64,000 bases of DNA, from positions 17,374,775 to 17,438,774 of the forward strand of contig OY754984.1 in assembly GCA_963576475.1 (NCBI GenBank), read 5' to 3'. The position numbers and the translations under genes were made by a program. The notes beneath the pieces are model-generated. The model saw only the letters and a list, made by a program, of their open reading frames with translations. It was not told the DNA's origin and ran no database searches. Shown here one piece after another: positions 11,985-23,853 of the stretch (position 1 is its first letter; every line of letters starts with the position of its first letter). The DNA is from Molanna angustata (Eukaryota > Arthropoda > Insecta > Trichoptera > Molannidae).

Positions 11985-12525
11985 TCGTACCTATGTATTG
12001 TCATATTTATACTTTTATCAAAATTATATTATTATCATATTTATATTATTGTCATATTTATATTTTTATCATAATTATATTATTATTATTATATAATTTA
12101 TATTATCATATTTCTATTTTTATCATAATTATATTATGTATTATCATATTTATAATATTTTCATATTTATATTTTTGTCATAATTGTATGACAAAATATA
12201 TACATATATAATTGTCATATATAATTGTTTTATGTTTTATTATATTTATAAAATTGTCATATTTACATATATTATTATCATATTTATATTTTTATCATAA
12301 TAATATTATTATTATATAATTTATATTATCATATTTCTATTTTTATTATAATTTTATTATTGTCATATTTATAATATTGTCATCTTTGTATTATCATCAT
12401 ATTTTTATTTTTGTCATAATTCTATTATTATCATATTAACATTTTAATCATAATTATATTATTATCATATTTATATTTTCATCATAATTATATTATGATC
12501 ATCCATACGTTTAATGAATATAATA
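11985..12525. repeat. AT-rich degenerate repeat (TCATATTTATATT-like)
   Basis: Roughly 540 bp of units such as TATTATCATATTTATATTTT and ATCATAATTATATTATTA, interspersed with GTCATATTTATA. This is low-complexity expansion inside the DNA element and is absent from the copy at 21.9 kb. Confidence 0.85.
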
Positions 12526-12834
12526 ATATTTTTCAATTGAAAATAGTTTACGTAATGTTGTCTTTCTTCCAAACACAGCACCGTGCGCTACCGCATTTCG
12601 ACAACGAATGATCGAGGTGACCCGCGGGGAACGGTAGTGGGGAGAGATTGTCGGGCCCGACACCCGACATAGTGTGAACAGCGTCATACAAACTCCTATG
12701 CGAGCGGGACAAGATCCAATTTTTTATCGGTGCTCTGGCGCTGACAAAACTTCCGACAAGTCTTCGCTATCGGGCAAGTGTGAACAGCTCCATTTAAAAT
12801 GTATTGCCACAAGAGGACCCGATATTTTATCAAG

Positions 12835-12848
12835 GCCAAATATATTTT
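12835..12848. repeat. Target-site duplication, left
   Basis: AGGCCAAATATATT directly before the poly(T) that ends the minus-strand LINE. It is identical to 18227-18240. Confidence 0.9.
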
Positions 12849-13007
12849 TTTTTTTTTATATATTTATTAGGCAATTCACACAATATTGTATGATTTGTGC
12901 CATAATTGTATTCACAGAACACTCAAACTTAAAAATAAACAAGACATACACTATGAACAGTATCAAATAAAAGAAAGTCACTTAACACTAAAAATAAACA
13001 TAAAATA

Positions 13008-16000
13008 TCAAAAAGTACATTTCAGAAGGATATTATTTTTAACAATAAATTTTATTAGCTTACGATACACATTATTTTTTTTGAGAGCTAGGAGGTGAGC
13101 AACATTAAAAGGTCTAGAGATTTCACTAAATTCGTTGTAAAGATTACCAGAAGACTGGATTGGGCACGAAAAGAACAGATGATCCAACGTTTCTATGTCG
13201 GTATTGCATTCACATACATCACTATCGACTATTTTAATTTTATTTAAATGACTTGCAATTAGACAGTGACCAATTCTCATGCGACAAATTATTGAAATTT
13301 CTTTTTTTGAAAATTTAACATCGTTGTACCAAGGTCTTCTTGGAATGATATTGTTTTGAATAGATTTGTAAAATGATCCTTTGGTTTCAGACAGCCAATC
13401 AGAGTTCCATTGATTCCATATTGAGTTTTTTAAAGAGCGAATCAGATCAGAATTAGGTAAAGAAAATGATTTTGCTACAACGCCTGAAGAAACTGCAGAC
13501 TTAGCATCAGTATCGGCAATTTCGTTACCAATAATACCTACATGAGCAGGGATCCAAGCAATCGAAATATTTTTGTCATTTTTCAAGGATGATAATAAAG
13601 ACTTAATTGAGCATATTAAATCGTTATCTGGGACTTTGGAGACATTATTTTTAATGAGTTTAATAGCACTGAGTGAATCTGTTAGTATTAAAATATCAGG
13701 AGAATATAAGTTTTGGGAGATAACAAGGGCTTCTTTTATAGCAAAGCATTCTGCGGTAAAGACGGACGTTTCTGGTGGCAATTTAAATTTATAAGATTTA
13801 TTGAGTGAAGGAATAGAAATGGCAGCTCCAGAATATCCATTTGATTCGAGTTTGGAACCGTCTGTGTATAAGCAAATAGCTGATGGCCAATGTGAGGAAA
13901 TTATGTTTTTAAACATTTTATTAATATTATTTGAATCACAATGTGACGATTTGTCTAAACCTATGTTTTCAAATGAATTAATAGGCACAGTTATTGCCTT
14001 ATATGATAATTGATAATATGGCAGGATTGGTGAAAAGGTAAACGGAGGAATTTTAGAAGAAAGTGAAAAATAACTTTTACATAAAAGAGGGGGGGATTTA
14101 TTTTTCCAAAAGTTATTCGACTGAGTAATTGAATGGAGTGTAGCCAATTTATTAGGGAGAGGGTGGGTACTCAAACGAAGTCTTTTAGAAATGAATTTAT
14201 CTGATAACAGTTGTCTTCTGAGGGAAAGTGGCATATCAGAATTTTCAATTTGAAGAGAGTTAATGGGCGAGGAGGACATAGCACCAATTATTAATCGTAA
14301 GCATTTTGACTGTAATTTTTCAAGATTTAATTTGAGATATATTGGTAGAGGATCCCATAAAAAACTGCCGTAGTCCATGTGACTACGGATGAGAGTATTG
14401 TAAAGAAGTTTCATTGTAGATGGATGAGCACCCCACCACACCTTTGTAACTGCACGAAGAACATTTATGTTTCGTTCACATTTAGAAATAATAAAATCAA
14501 TGTGAGGTTTCCATGATAATTTACGATGGAGGATTATACCAAGAAATTTAACAGTCTCAAAAATTGGAATCGGTATACGGTCAATTTGGATAGATATATT
14601 AGGTATTTTATGTTTTTTGGAGAAGACCACAACTTGACTTTTATGCGGAGCAAGTTCAAGACCATTTATATTAAGCCATACATTAAGACACTTAAGGGCA
14701 ATGTTAAAATTCTTTACAGCTGTATCAATTTTTTTCATAGAAAGATATAAAACAACATCATCAGCATACATTAGAATAGAACAGAGGCCTTCAACACATA
14801 TGTGTATGTCATGGCAATATATGTTAAAGAGGATGGGACTTAAAACTGACCCTTGAGGTAAACCTTTCCAAATAGTACGGATTTTGTCTTCGTTGGAGTT
14901 CAGAATTTTTATTATTCTTTCTGAAAAAATATTGTGTATGAGTTGGGATATTTTTCTAGGAATTCCAATTTTAAACAATTTTTCTTGGAGTAAAAAAAGA
15001 TTGACATTATCATATGCACTAGTTATATCCAAAAATGCAGCTAAAGTAAACTGTTGTTTTGTGTATGCAATTTGGATGTCAGTAGTCAAAATACTGATAT
15101 TATCCAAACAGGATTTAGATTTTCGGAAGCCAAACTGAATTGGAGAAAGCAACATTTTACTTTCCACAAACCAGTCTATTCTGTTTTTAATCAAATGTTC
15201 TAGTAATTTTAGAAAACATGATGACAAAGCAATAGGGCGATAGGAAGACCCTATTGTTGGGTCTTTACCAGGCTTAAGAATGGGCAGAATTAAGTGAGTT
15301 TTCCAGGATTTAGGTATATAGCCAGATTGAAATATGAAATTATAAATATCTAAAAGGAAAGATTTGAATTTGAGGGGAGAGTGTTGAATAAAAGAATAAG
15401 GGATGTTATCGATTCCAGGGGTATTACTGTGAACTGTTTTAAGAGGAATTAGCAATTCTTCCATAGTAAAAGGGGCACAAAACCAGGAGGAAGAAGGCTC
15501 TATGCTCGCATAATATTTAATTTCGTTTAAATTAGGGGCATAAGGAGGGGCCAGTCTATCTAAGAATGACTCAATCCAGGTGTTCGTACAAGCATGTTGA
15601 ATTTTAGAAGAATAAGCCGATCTAAATCTGCGGATTTTTTCCCAGACATATGAAATGGGAGAATCTGGTGAGAGGGAATTGCAAAAGTCAATCCACCCTT
15701 TTCGTTTTTTCTTACGAAGAAATAACTTTACTTTCGCTTGGATCATCTTAACCGCCAAATAATTATCTAGGGACATGTTTTTCCTATATTTATGCATAGC
15801 CTCTTTTCTTAATTTTATAATATTGGAGCATTCTTCATCCCACCATGGAGCTTGTGGGGTATGCCTGGAGAATTTTTTGCATAAGGGAATGGCTGAGTCG
15901 GCCGCAATTTCTAAAGTATGTATCAGATTGGACAATGCAATGGGAATCTGAGAGATATCAGAAAGTGAGTTAAGAGGAATAATCGAATCTAATTTTGACT

Positions 16001-16748
16001 GAGAAAACTGAGAAAATTTTGACCAATTTGCTTTGTTCAGATCATGTTTTTTACGGGTATACAAAGGTTCTCGTGGATTTGAAAGAGATGAATTTAAAAT
16101 AATGGGGTAATGATCGCTAGATAATGAGTCATAAATGATAGTCCATGCAGTGGAAGATGCTAAGTTAGTAGTACAAATTGAAAGATCAACTGCACTGAGA
16201 TTTTGATTAGGGTTGCTCAATCTTGTGTGAGACCCATCGTTCATGATACATAAATTATTGTCATCAATAAAATTTAATATTGATATTCCATTTGAGTCTG
16301 AAATAGAACATCCCCATGAGGTGGAATGGGCATTGAAATCGCCAAGGATATAAAAATCTGATGAGAGAGATGATATAACTGCATTCCAATAATTTACATC
16401 AAAATGAGTTTTAGGTGGAATATAGACGGATAAGAAAGATATATTATTATGAGTAATACCAACAACTTGATAAGAAGGGTGGGGATTTAAATTAATCTTA
16501 TTAAAAGAAAGAGAAGATTTGATAAGAACGGCGGATCCTCCGTAAGAATCGGATCGATCATCGCGGATGCAAGAGAATCCAGGGAATTTATAATGAATAC
16601 CTGGAGTGAACCAAGTCTCCGAGATTGCTGCAATAGAAATATTATATTTCGTTAATAAATATAAAATATCTGATTTATTACTCACTGCGCTTCTACAGTT
16701 CCACTGTAAAATGTTTAAAGGATTATGGGTTTTGTGATTTCGAACCAT
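13008..16748 (-). CDS. I-like LINE ORF2: endonuclease, reverse transcriptase, RNase H
   Basis: A single open frame of 1246 aa. Residues 1-220 form an AP-like endonuclease with LQWNCRS (14-20), SETWF (43-47), GDFNAHSTSWG (136-146) and SSDHYPI (210-216). The RT core has SYRPIALSSCF, FLDITSAYDNV, GLPQGSVLSPILFN (near 628) and the catalytic YADDVVLYLS (near 660). RNase H follows at about 960-1080 with YTDGS, TAECFAIKEAL, LTDSLSAIKL and AHVGIIGNEIADTDA, so the four acidic catalytic positions are present. A cysteine motif (CECN...LDHLFFSC) lies near 1180-1200. The protein would nick target DNA and prime reverse transcription of its own RNA there. The start overlaps the end of ORF1 by 26 nt, the usual I-type arrangement. 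Confidence 0.95.
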   Translation of the reverse strand: MVRNHKTHNPLNILQWNCRSAVSNKSDILYLLTKYNISIAAISETWFTPGIHYKFPGFSCIRDDRSDSYGGSAVLIKSSLSFNKINLNPHPSYQVVGITHNNISFLSVYIPPKTHFDVNYWNAVISSLSSDFYILGDFNAHSTSWGCSISDSNGISILNFIDDNNLCIMNDGSHTRLSNPNQNLSAVDLSICTTNLASSTAWTIIYDSLSSDHYPIILNSSLSNPREPLYTRKKHDLNKANWSKFSQFSQSKLDSIIPLNSLSDISQIPIALSNLIHTLEIAADSAIPLCKKFSRHTPQAPWWDEECSNIIKLRKEAMHKYRKNMSLDNYLAVKMIQAKVKLFLRKKKRKGWIDFCNSLSPDSPISYVWEKIRRFRSAYSSKIQHACTNTWIESFLDRLAPPYAPNLNEIKYYASIEPSSSWFCAPFTMEELLIPLKTVHSNTPGIDNIPYSFIQHSPLKFKSFLLDIYNFIFQSGYIPKSWKTHLILPILKPGKDPTIGSSYRPIALSSCFLKLLEHLIKNRIDWFVESKMLLSPIQFGFRKSKSCLDNISILTTDIQIAYTKQQFTLAAFLDITSAYDNVNLFLLQEKLFKIGIPRKISQLIHNIFSERIIKILNSNEDKIRTIWKGLPQGSVLSPILFNIYCHDIHICVEGLCSILMYADDVVLYLSMKKIDTAVKNFNIALKCLNVWLNINGLELAPHKSQVVVFSKKHKIPNISIQIDRIPIPIFETVKFLGIILHRKLSWKPHIDFIISKCERNINVLRAVTKVWWGAHPSTMKLLYNTLIRSHMDYGSFLWDPLPIYLKLNLEKLQSKCLRLIIGAMSSSPINSLQIENSDMPLSLRRQLLSDKFISKRLRLSTHPLPNKLATLHSITQSNNFWKNKSPPLLCKSYFSLSSKIPPFTFSPILPYYQLSYKAITVPINSFENIGLDKSSHCDSNNINKMFKNIISSHWPSAICLYTDGSKLESNGYSGAAISIPSLNKSYKFKLPPETSVFTAECFAIKEALVISQNLYSPDILILTDSLSAIKLIKNNVSKVPDNDLICSIKSLLSSLKNDKNISIAWIPAHVGIIGNEIADTDAKSAVSSGVVAKSFSLPNSDLIRSLKNSIWNQWNSDWLSETKGSFYKSIQNNIIPRRPWYNDVKFSKKEISIICRMRIGHCLIASHLNKIKIVDSDVCECNTDIETLDHLFFSCPIQSSGNLYNEFSEISRPFNVAHLLALKKNNVYRKLIKFIVKNNILLKCTF

Positions 16749-18078
16749 TTTTTAAAAAAGAATTTAAAAGCGGGATAAGATTGGCAACGTTGGACGGTAA
16801 ATTAAAATTTGATTTAGAAATTAAACTAATAAGAATTTGCGTAATTAAATATACAACAGAATGGGTATCATCTTGGAAAATATTTTCTTGGACTTCATTA
16901 GATGCAGAAGCAGTTGACTGGCTTAAAACAGCGCATCCATTTGTAGGATGGCTAGCTTCACCATTTGAATACGACATGCACTTGTTTATTTCTTTAATAT
17001 TAATATGAGGAATTGTCTGTTTTTGAGTTTCCGATGACATTTTAGTGTATATTGTTTTTTTAAAACTTTGATTATTGTTCAATTGGTTATTAGTTACTTC
17101 AGAATAGCTTTTCACAGAAGTTGGGAAGAGTTGAGATGCTTGCAGATATGATATATTTTTTGTAGCCATTGAATGTTTAATATTTTTTTGCCGAGTGAAT
17201 TCCGGGCACATTGGGCTTGTAGCTGAATGAGATCCTGAACAGTTTATACACTTTAAAAAGTCCACCACTTGGCAAACTTCTCCAAGGTGACTATCTCCAC
17301 AATTGAAGCAGCGAATAATAGAACGACACTGAATCTTCGTGTGACCAAAGCGACAACAGCGGTAACATTGTATTGTTGGAAATATATAAGTTTCAACTTT
17401 CAGAGAGTTATAAAAAAGGTAAACATACTCTGGGAGATTTTGTCCTTCGAACGTTAAGACAACAGATTGCGATGGTTTCCACATTGTTTCTCCTGATGAT
17501 TTATCTTTAAAATTGAGGCGTCTTGCTTTTAAAATCTTCCCAATATGGTTTGGTACTGCACAATTTTCTATAATATCGTCAATCGAAAAGTCTGTTGAAA
17601 TACCACGAATCAAACCCATTTTTGTCACCTTGAATCTAGGTATATAGGCCTTTAAATTATTTATTTTTAAAAAAATGGCTGTCGTGAATTGATTCGCACT
17701 CTTAGCATCTTTGAAAGTAATTGAGATTTTATTTCTCCCTTCTGATTTTACTCCACCCGGAGAAATATTTTTAATGTTATGTTTAATAAGGATATTACCA
17801 ATTTTCATTGGGTGAATATTCTTGCTAGAGTCAATATCTTGAACGAAAACAATGTAAGGCCCAGGCGAATTTTCCAGGTATTGGTTTTCAATTTCACTAT
17901 GAGTATTGTACAATTTTTCCGGAGAACTATTTAAATTTGGAGCTTTAGACGGATGGATAATGTCAGAATTATTTGTGTTATGTCTCTTGTTGTTTTGTTT
18001 AGGTGGCGTTGATATGTCAGATTTTTTAACACTTGGACTTGGTCCCGGATCAGGTGGAATATCCAAATCCATATTCAT
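16723..18078 (-). CDS. I-like LINE ORF1: Gag-like RNA-binding protein
   Basis: A 451-aa open frame upstream of ORF2 in the same element. The N-terminus is low-complexity (Pro, Ser, Asn rich). A central region resembles the RNA-binding part of insect LINE Gag proteins. Three zinc knuckles follow from about residue 237: CYRCCRFGHTKIQC (CX2CX4HX4C), CFNCGDSHLGEVC (CX2CX3HX4C) and CINCSGSHSATSPMC (CX2CX3HX6C). It is expected to coat the element RNA in a ribonucleoprotein with ORF2. The Asn/Ser-rich C-terminus has no domain I recognise. Confidence 0.92.
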   Translation of the reverse strand: MNMDLDIPPDPGPSPSVKKSDISTPPKQNNKRHNTNNSDIIHPSKAPNLNSSPEKLYNTHSEIENQYLENSPGPYIVFVQDIDSSKNIHPMKIGNILIKHNIKNISPGGVKSEGRNKISITFKDAKSANQFTTAIFLKINNLKAYIPRFKVTKMGLIRGISTDFSIDDIIENCAVPNHIGKILKARRLNFKDKSSGETMWKPSQSVVLTFEGQNLPEYVYLFYNSLKVETYIFPTIQCYRCCRFGHTKIQCRSIIRCFNCGDSHLGEVCQVVDFLKCINCSGSHSATSPMCPEFTRQKNIKHSMATKNISYLQASQLFPTSVKSYSEVTNNQLNNNQSFKKTIYTKMSSETQKQTIPHINIKEINKCMSYSNGEASHPTNGCAVLSQSTASASNEVQENIFQDDTHSVVYLITQILISLISKSNFNLPSNVANLIPLLNSFLKNGSKSQNP

Positions 18079-18226
18079 GGATAATGAACGGATACAAAAT
18101 AAAACTCACAATAATGAAATTAGTGCACAATAAATATAAAATACACTTATATTTTAGTAAAAAACAATATTATTTTCAGAGCGAATATAAACACAATGTT
18201 GTTGACAACTCGGTTGCTATGCGACC

Positions 18227-18278
18227 AGGCCAAATATATTATCAAGGCCAAAAAAATCACTCAAAGGGATAAGGCAAA
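18227..18278. mobile_element. DNA element, right part after the LINE, with right TSD
   Basis: Begins with the second AGGCCAAATATATT (18227-18240) and continues ATCAAGGCC and TCACTCAAAGGGATAAGGC, matching 22242-22274. This closes the element interrupted at 12848. Confidence 0.85.
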
Positions 18279-18436
18279 ATAAATAAATAAAACAAATAAA
18301 TAAATAAATAAAAAAAAAATATAATAAATAGATCATGTAGTATTCACAGGTTACATCCATTTTGTAGTGATTTTTTTGGTTTTATTCAACTCGTGTTTTA
18401 AAAAAAAATATTCCTCTCCGAAATAATACATATATA
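18279..18436. other. A-rich (TAAA)n and AT-rich spacer
   Basis: (AAAT)n and A-runs, then unremarkable sequence up to the hexamer array. Confidence 0.6.
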
Positions 18437-19303
<867 letters not shown>

Positions 19304-19325
19304 GTATCGTACATTTACATATAAT

Positions 19326-19759
19326 CTATTATATTGAATACGTCTCCCACTCCCCATGTATGCCGTGTCTGTTCCGGTTTAGAATGTGCGCGTATTGCCA
19401 GTTAAATATTTTTACCCAATTTTATTTTACGCATTCAAAATATTTCTTCAACATAAAAAAATATTTGAAACGAAAAAGTACAAAAGTATCGTTTAAAATG
19501 TATTTGCAACATCAATTGATAATATTATTGTTCAAAAAAGAATTTTAAACACCAATAATATTTATCGTTATTAATAAATCTGCGGAATACGTAATTGAAT
19601 ACTGGCAGCATTCTGTACTAACAGGATATGGACAATGGACGGATTCACGGATTGACATTTGACGTTTGACGTGACGCATCGTCATATCTAATTATTTGGT
19701 GTTATTTTGTTTGTTGCAGGTATTTAGTGGATGCTCCGTGGATGCCTGCTACCAAAACA
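19326..19759. other. No recognisable feature
   Basis: After the shared flank ATCGTACATTTACATATAAT (ending near 19325) I see ordinary AT-rich sequence. TTTGTTTGTTGCAG at 19708-19720 could be a splice acceptor. Confidence 0.4.
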
Positions 19760-20010
19760 CGACAAATCAAGAGATGGATGAGTGAGATATGACAGAACAG
19801 CGAGATCGTAGGCGAACATTGCGAAATGCTAGGCGAAGAGTAGTTGTTAGTACTGTCAACATATCCGGAAGAATAGTGCTAATGCTTTTGCATCCTTCGG
19901 TGTTCAGATTGCAGACGTGCCTGGTACCGGACCATACTGTTTGAAAAATTATAGTCTGTATGTTTATGATGCAGATGAAATTGTAAGGGTACGTTAGTTA
20001 GTGTGTTCTA
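19760..20010 (+). pseudogene. Helitron Rep N-terminal fragment, internally deleted
   Basis: The plus strand reads TEQRDRRRTLRNARRR, then in another frame RKNSANAFASFGVQIADVPGTGPYC and, shortly after, YSLYVYDADEIVRVR. Helitron-encoded Rep/helicase proteins typically have a basic Arg-rich start, an (L/F)AFAS(F/M)G..I...PG.GPYC segment, the HGQIYH region, then QLYVYDA.EA...R. Here the HGQIYH part is missing between PYC and YSLYVYDAD, and a frame break precedes it. It is a dead remnant. The 5' TC and 3' hairpin-CTRR ends were not found. Confidence 0.55.
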
Positions 20011-20348
20011 TGGGGTACGTATGAGACACCCTTTAAATGTAAGGTGTCAACAAAATAGATGAAGCTCGAGTTGCAATTTTTGGCGGTCCAATGAGAGATA
20101 TTTTAAACAAACCATCGTCAATCGGTAACAACTATGCAATTTTATTCTAGCTGCATCTGGGGAGGTCTACAATATAATACATTGTGCTAGCGAGCTGTTC
20201 CAACAAATGCATAAATAGTTTGTGAATCACTTTGTTTAAAGTACATAAGATAATCTATAAAACTGAACGATATGAAAATCTATAAAACTGTTATAGACAT
20301 TACTGACTGTTAGGACTTACAACTTGATCCTGACATTCAGCTTACTGT

Positions 20349-21289
20349 GGCCCGAGATTTCAGTTGGCCCTTAAATCGTTGGATTTGGTAATCCAAGTTA
20401 AAAGTTTAGGGAAGATTAAATTTCATTCGCGTATTTCAGTGCAAAATGAAACGTCAGTTACGTAATCTTCAACTATAGATATATTTTACGTTTTTCTATG
20501 GTTATTGTCTATAACGCATCTGTCAAAATTGTAATAACCTTAAATGATACGTGACGCGAAGCTGTGACTAAATATTATTTTATTATTATAACAACACATT
20601 ATTTTATTTGTTTTATTACACAGCATGTTACTTTTTCAATTTTTTATAACGATCGATGTTTTTTTTAATTAAAATCAAACATTGTAGTGAAAAAATGTCA
20701 TTGAATATGTACTACGTACGTAGTTCTTCAATGCAAAATGTATGTACATTTTACAGATGGATATGGAACTAAGTGATAATGGTAAAATAGTGTCTTATGT
20801 AGAAAATTTAAGAATACACATTATATATAGAAATAGGATGGATCAATTTAAAAAGTGGGATGAAAAAACATCGCAAAAATAAAGTTGCGTGCCTGACGTT
20901 TCATTATGGCTGACAGTTTATTTCGTTTGTTGTCAGGCAATACATCATAATTATGTAAAAAAGAAAATAAATATTAAATACATGAACCACTTCTATATCA
21001 AGTCTTTTATTTTAACAACAAAAATAAATCATGATTATAATTATTATGCATAGTTATTTGTAGTATAAAATGAAATAAAACATTAAAGCGTGCGGCGATT
21101 AGTACGCCACCTGGCGAAAAAGGCTAGAAACAATACTTAACTCAAGATTAAGACACGCGATCCGCCAGAAACGTTGAGTTAAATATTTATCGTTTAGTGA
21201 CGTATTTAAGGGAAGATTAGGTACTGAAATACGCAATATTTTTGTTAAACTTGAGTTAAACTCCTAAGGGCCGACTGAAATACTGGGCC
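20349..21289 (+). mobile_element. ~943-bp DNA transposon family, copy A (TSD TGT)
   Basis: Begins GGCCCGAGATTTCAGTTGGC and ends GCCGACTGAAATACTGGGCC, imperfect TIRs of about 25 bp. TGT flanks both sides. There is no transposase ORF. Near-identical to the copies at 31238 (inverted) and 39131. Confidence 0.88.
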
Positions 21290-21292
21290 TGT

Positions 21293-21911
21293 ATAACACA
21301 ATTATTATGCATGAGTCAGTCATCTGGAATCCACAATTTTGACTTACAGACCTTCTGAAAATTATTAACTTCAACATACCAATGAAATTAAAGGTGGGCT
21401 GATTAAGTAACAATTACTTATGTTACTATTCTTATTTATTATACATATTTGTTTAAAAAAATATTATTGTACGTTGCCCATTTTTTTTAAATAAAATTCT
21501 ACGAGGAGATGGTCTTTGTAATGGAACAAGAATGGTTGTAAAAAATATGAGTAAGTATTCAGAAAATATTGTATTTAAAGAGATTTTAAATTGATTTATA
21601 AACATTTAGTTCTCTCTCATATGTATGCTTTGAACATTTTGACAAATAAGTATGTACATGTTCACTTATGAAATACTTCAAATTTATTTATTTACATGTA
21701 CCGAATATGTATTTCATTGTGAAAAAATCTTGAGAAGCATGTCTATATATATTGAAATGTTTTTTTAGCAAGATGATTAATTTATATCAATAAATATACA
21801 CCAATAACTTATTGTTTAGTTGATTTATATGGTGCACATTATACATTGTTTTCCACATATTATATACCCTAAATTACATTTAAAATCAATCGTAGGGCGT
21901 CTATTGGATTA
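21293..21911. other. AT-rich, nothing recognised
   Basis: No ORF or repeat border was found. Confidence 0.4.
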
Positions 21912-22274
21912 ATAATAATATTTTTCAATTGAAAATAGTTTACGTAATGTTGTCTTTCTTCCAAACACAACACCGTGCGCTACCGCATTTCGACAACGAA
22001 TGATCGAGGTGACCCGCGGGGAACGGTAGTGGGGAGAGATTGTCGGGCCCGACACCCGACATAGTGTGAACAGCGTCATACAAACTCCTATGCGAGCGGG
22101 ACAAGATCCAATTTTTTATCGGTGCTCTGGCGCTGACAAAACTTCCGACAAGTCTTCGCTATCGGGCAAGTGTGAACAGCTCCATTTAAAATGTATTGCC
22201 ACAAGAAGACCCGATATTTTATCGAGGCCAAATATATTATCAAGGCCAAAAATCACTCAAAGGGATAAGGCAAA
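21912..22274. mobile_element. DNA element, second copy, holding the empty LINE target site
   Basis: Homologous to 12516-12848 plus 18241-18278, with a few substitutions (for example CACAACACC for CACAGCACC, GAAGACCCG for GAGGACCCG). AGGCCAAATATATTATCAAG is uninterrupted here, which proves the LINE at 12.8-18.2 kb is an insertion. The AT-rich left half of the other copy is missing. Confidence 0.85.
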
Positions 22275-23271
22275 ATATAATAATATAATAAGGTATATTT
22301 TTATTAACAAATAAATAAATAAATAAAAAAATATATAATAAATAAAATTGCATTGGCCTAGTGGAGTGTCGTACCCCAGAATTCTCTACAAAACCAATAA
22401 AGTTATGGGGCGTGAATAGAATGATTTACATATTCAATACATTTTATTATAATATTTGGTTATAAATAACATAAATCTTTATGACTTATCATCATTTAAT
22501 ATAAGTATTTACATGTTTTTCAAATTTTCGTACCTTGCCAATGTTTTTGTAATCTACTGTATTTTGTAATTAATAAATAAATATTTCGAAATTGCATTGT
22601 GTTGTTTCTATATACCTACTTATCGAGCTGTTGTTTGAGCAATCCAGGATAAATACCGTTGTAGTAATCAAGCTGAGTCTCTCGATATTTTTTAGTTTTC
22701 AAAGTAGGAAACAATTTAACTGATATTTAGAAATTCCCAGATCAAGTGAAAACTTATAGACCTAGTCAACATCCAATAATTGCAGACGGCCCATGTTGTG
22801 TTTTTCCGTTGACAATATTACAGAATACCAGACTCCAATGGCAGCTTAAATCGAGAACTTATCATGTAGAGTGAAAATAAAAAAGGAGACATTATTGGTA
22901 GATTGAGAAAAAGCTAAGATCTGACAAAATAGCAACAATAACAACAGCAAAAAAAAAATGTAACGTTGCCTCGCAAATATTTGGCGAATCCCGCCGGAGG
23001 GCAATTCGCGAGGGAACGAAGGGAAAATATATTATGTTCCCAAAAATCATACCGGGGGAAGCTGGGAATAGTTCCCGGGAGTGACTCTGTATATTTGCCA
23101 AGTCGATTGTTATAAATTGATCGAAAACAGGTAGGCTAGAGATATTTTCCCGTTTTATGTGGCGAAGATTTAGGCAAAAAAAAAATTGTTTCACTTCTGA
23201 AATGGCGGAAATCCAGCGGAGGATTTGACATAAATGTACATACCTTCTCGCATTTTCTATAAACAAACATA
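22275..23271. other. Single-copy-looking stretch with a GC-richer core
   Basis: The segment 22960-23250 is richer in GC than its surroundings (AATCCCGCCGGAGGGCAATT, TACCGGGGGAAGCTGGGAAT). A 124-aa minus-strand frame crosses it at 22892-23266, but I see no domain in it and do not call it a gene. Confidence 0.4.
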
Positions 23272-23850
23272 GAGCCGGTATAACAGTCTCAGTTTAAGAG
23301 CTAAACTCAAGTTTTACAAAAATATAGCGTATTACAGTGTCCGTTTAGGCCTAATCTTCCCTCAAATACGTCACTAATACGACATACCTATTATTTATTC
23401 AACGTTTCTGGCGGATTAACGGTGAGTCAACTAACATTTCTCAACTCGTTGTTAGGCAACGCGTGTAGTTTCAGTGTTCTATCACTAGAGGCGTTAGTTG
23501 TATCTACGGTAGGTACGCCACACAAAAAAACAAACTGACAGCCATATTGAAACGAACATGAGCATTTAAAAGCATCATTTTGGTGAAAAAAATTAAATTT
23601 ACCATGTTGGATAGTAAAACAATAGTATTTCAAGTCGTAGCGTCCCGTTTTGTAGTTCATATTATTTGAGGTTATTTAAAATTTGACAGATAATAACTAC
23701 AGAAAAAGTAAAATATGTATATAATTAAAGATTTAGTAACTGACATGTCATACTGCACTGTAATACGGAAATGGATTCAATCTCCCCTTAACATTCATCT
23801 TGAGTTTAAAAAAAACTAAATGAGTTGAGGGCCAACTGTAATATCGGGCC
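23272..23850 (-). mobile_element. ~943-bp DNA transposon family, diverged short copy D (TSD ATA)
   Basis: A 579-bp relative in the orientation of copy B. It begins GAGCCGGTATAACAGTCTCA, keeps the AATCTTCCCTCAAATACGTC region, and ends GGGCCAACTGTAATATCGGG plus CC. ATA flanks both ends. It is more diverged and internally deleted, so it is older than the other three copies. Confidence 0.75.
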
Positions 23851-23853
23851 ATA

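Larger units (their letters stand above)
11780..12848. mobile_element. Non-autonomous DNA element (left part, split by a LINE)
   Basis: GAGCCCGTTCCCACTATTCG at 11780 and CGGGCAAGTGTGAACAGCTC at 12773-12792 are imperfect inverted relatives. Subterminal words TGTCGGGCC and CGGGCCCGACA also occur in both directions. The right half (from 12516) is about 98% like 21912-22274. The copy resumes after the LINE at 18227-18278 (ATCAAGGCC, then TCACTCAAAGGGATAAGGC). No transposase ORF is present. I could not assign a superfamily. Confidence 0.7.
12849..18226 (-). mobile_element. Full-length I-like LINE, 5,378 bp, with 14-bp TSD
   Basis: The element is complete on the minus strand: a 5' UTR of about 148 bp (18226-18079), ORF1, ORF2 overlapping it by 26 nt, a short 3' UTR and a poly(A) tail seen as T-rich sequence at 12849-12858. 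AGGCCAAATATATT flanks both ends, and the empty target AGGCC...ATTATCAAGG exists uninterrupted at 22228-22250. RNase H in ORF2 and zinc knuckles in ORF1 suggest the I group. No frameshift or internal stop is visible, so it may be a recent and possibly competent insertion. Confidence 0.93.

Noticed and set aside
13573..15138. Plus-strand ORFs of 70-84 aa inside the I-like LINE
   Set aside because: Shadows of the minus-strand ORF2, which has full domain support.
22892..23266. 124-aa minus-strand ORF as a host gene
   Set aside because: No domain, no signal of exon borders, and part of the frame depends on a run of A; chance is a sufficient explanation.
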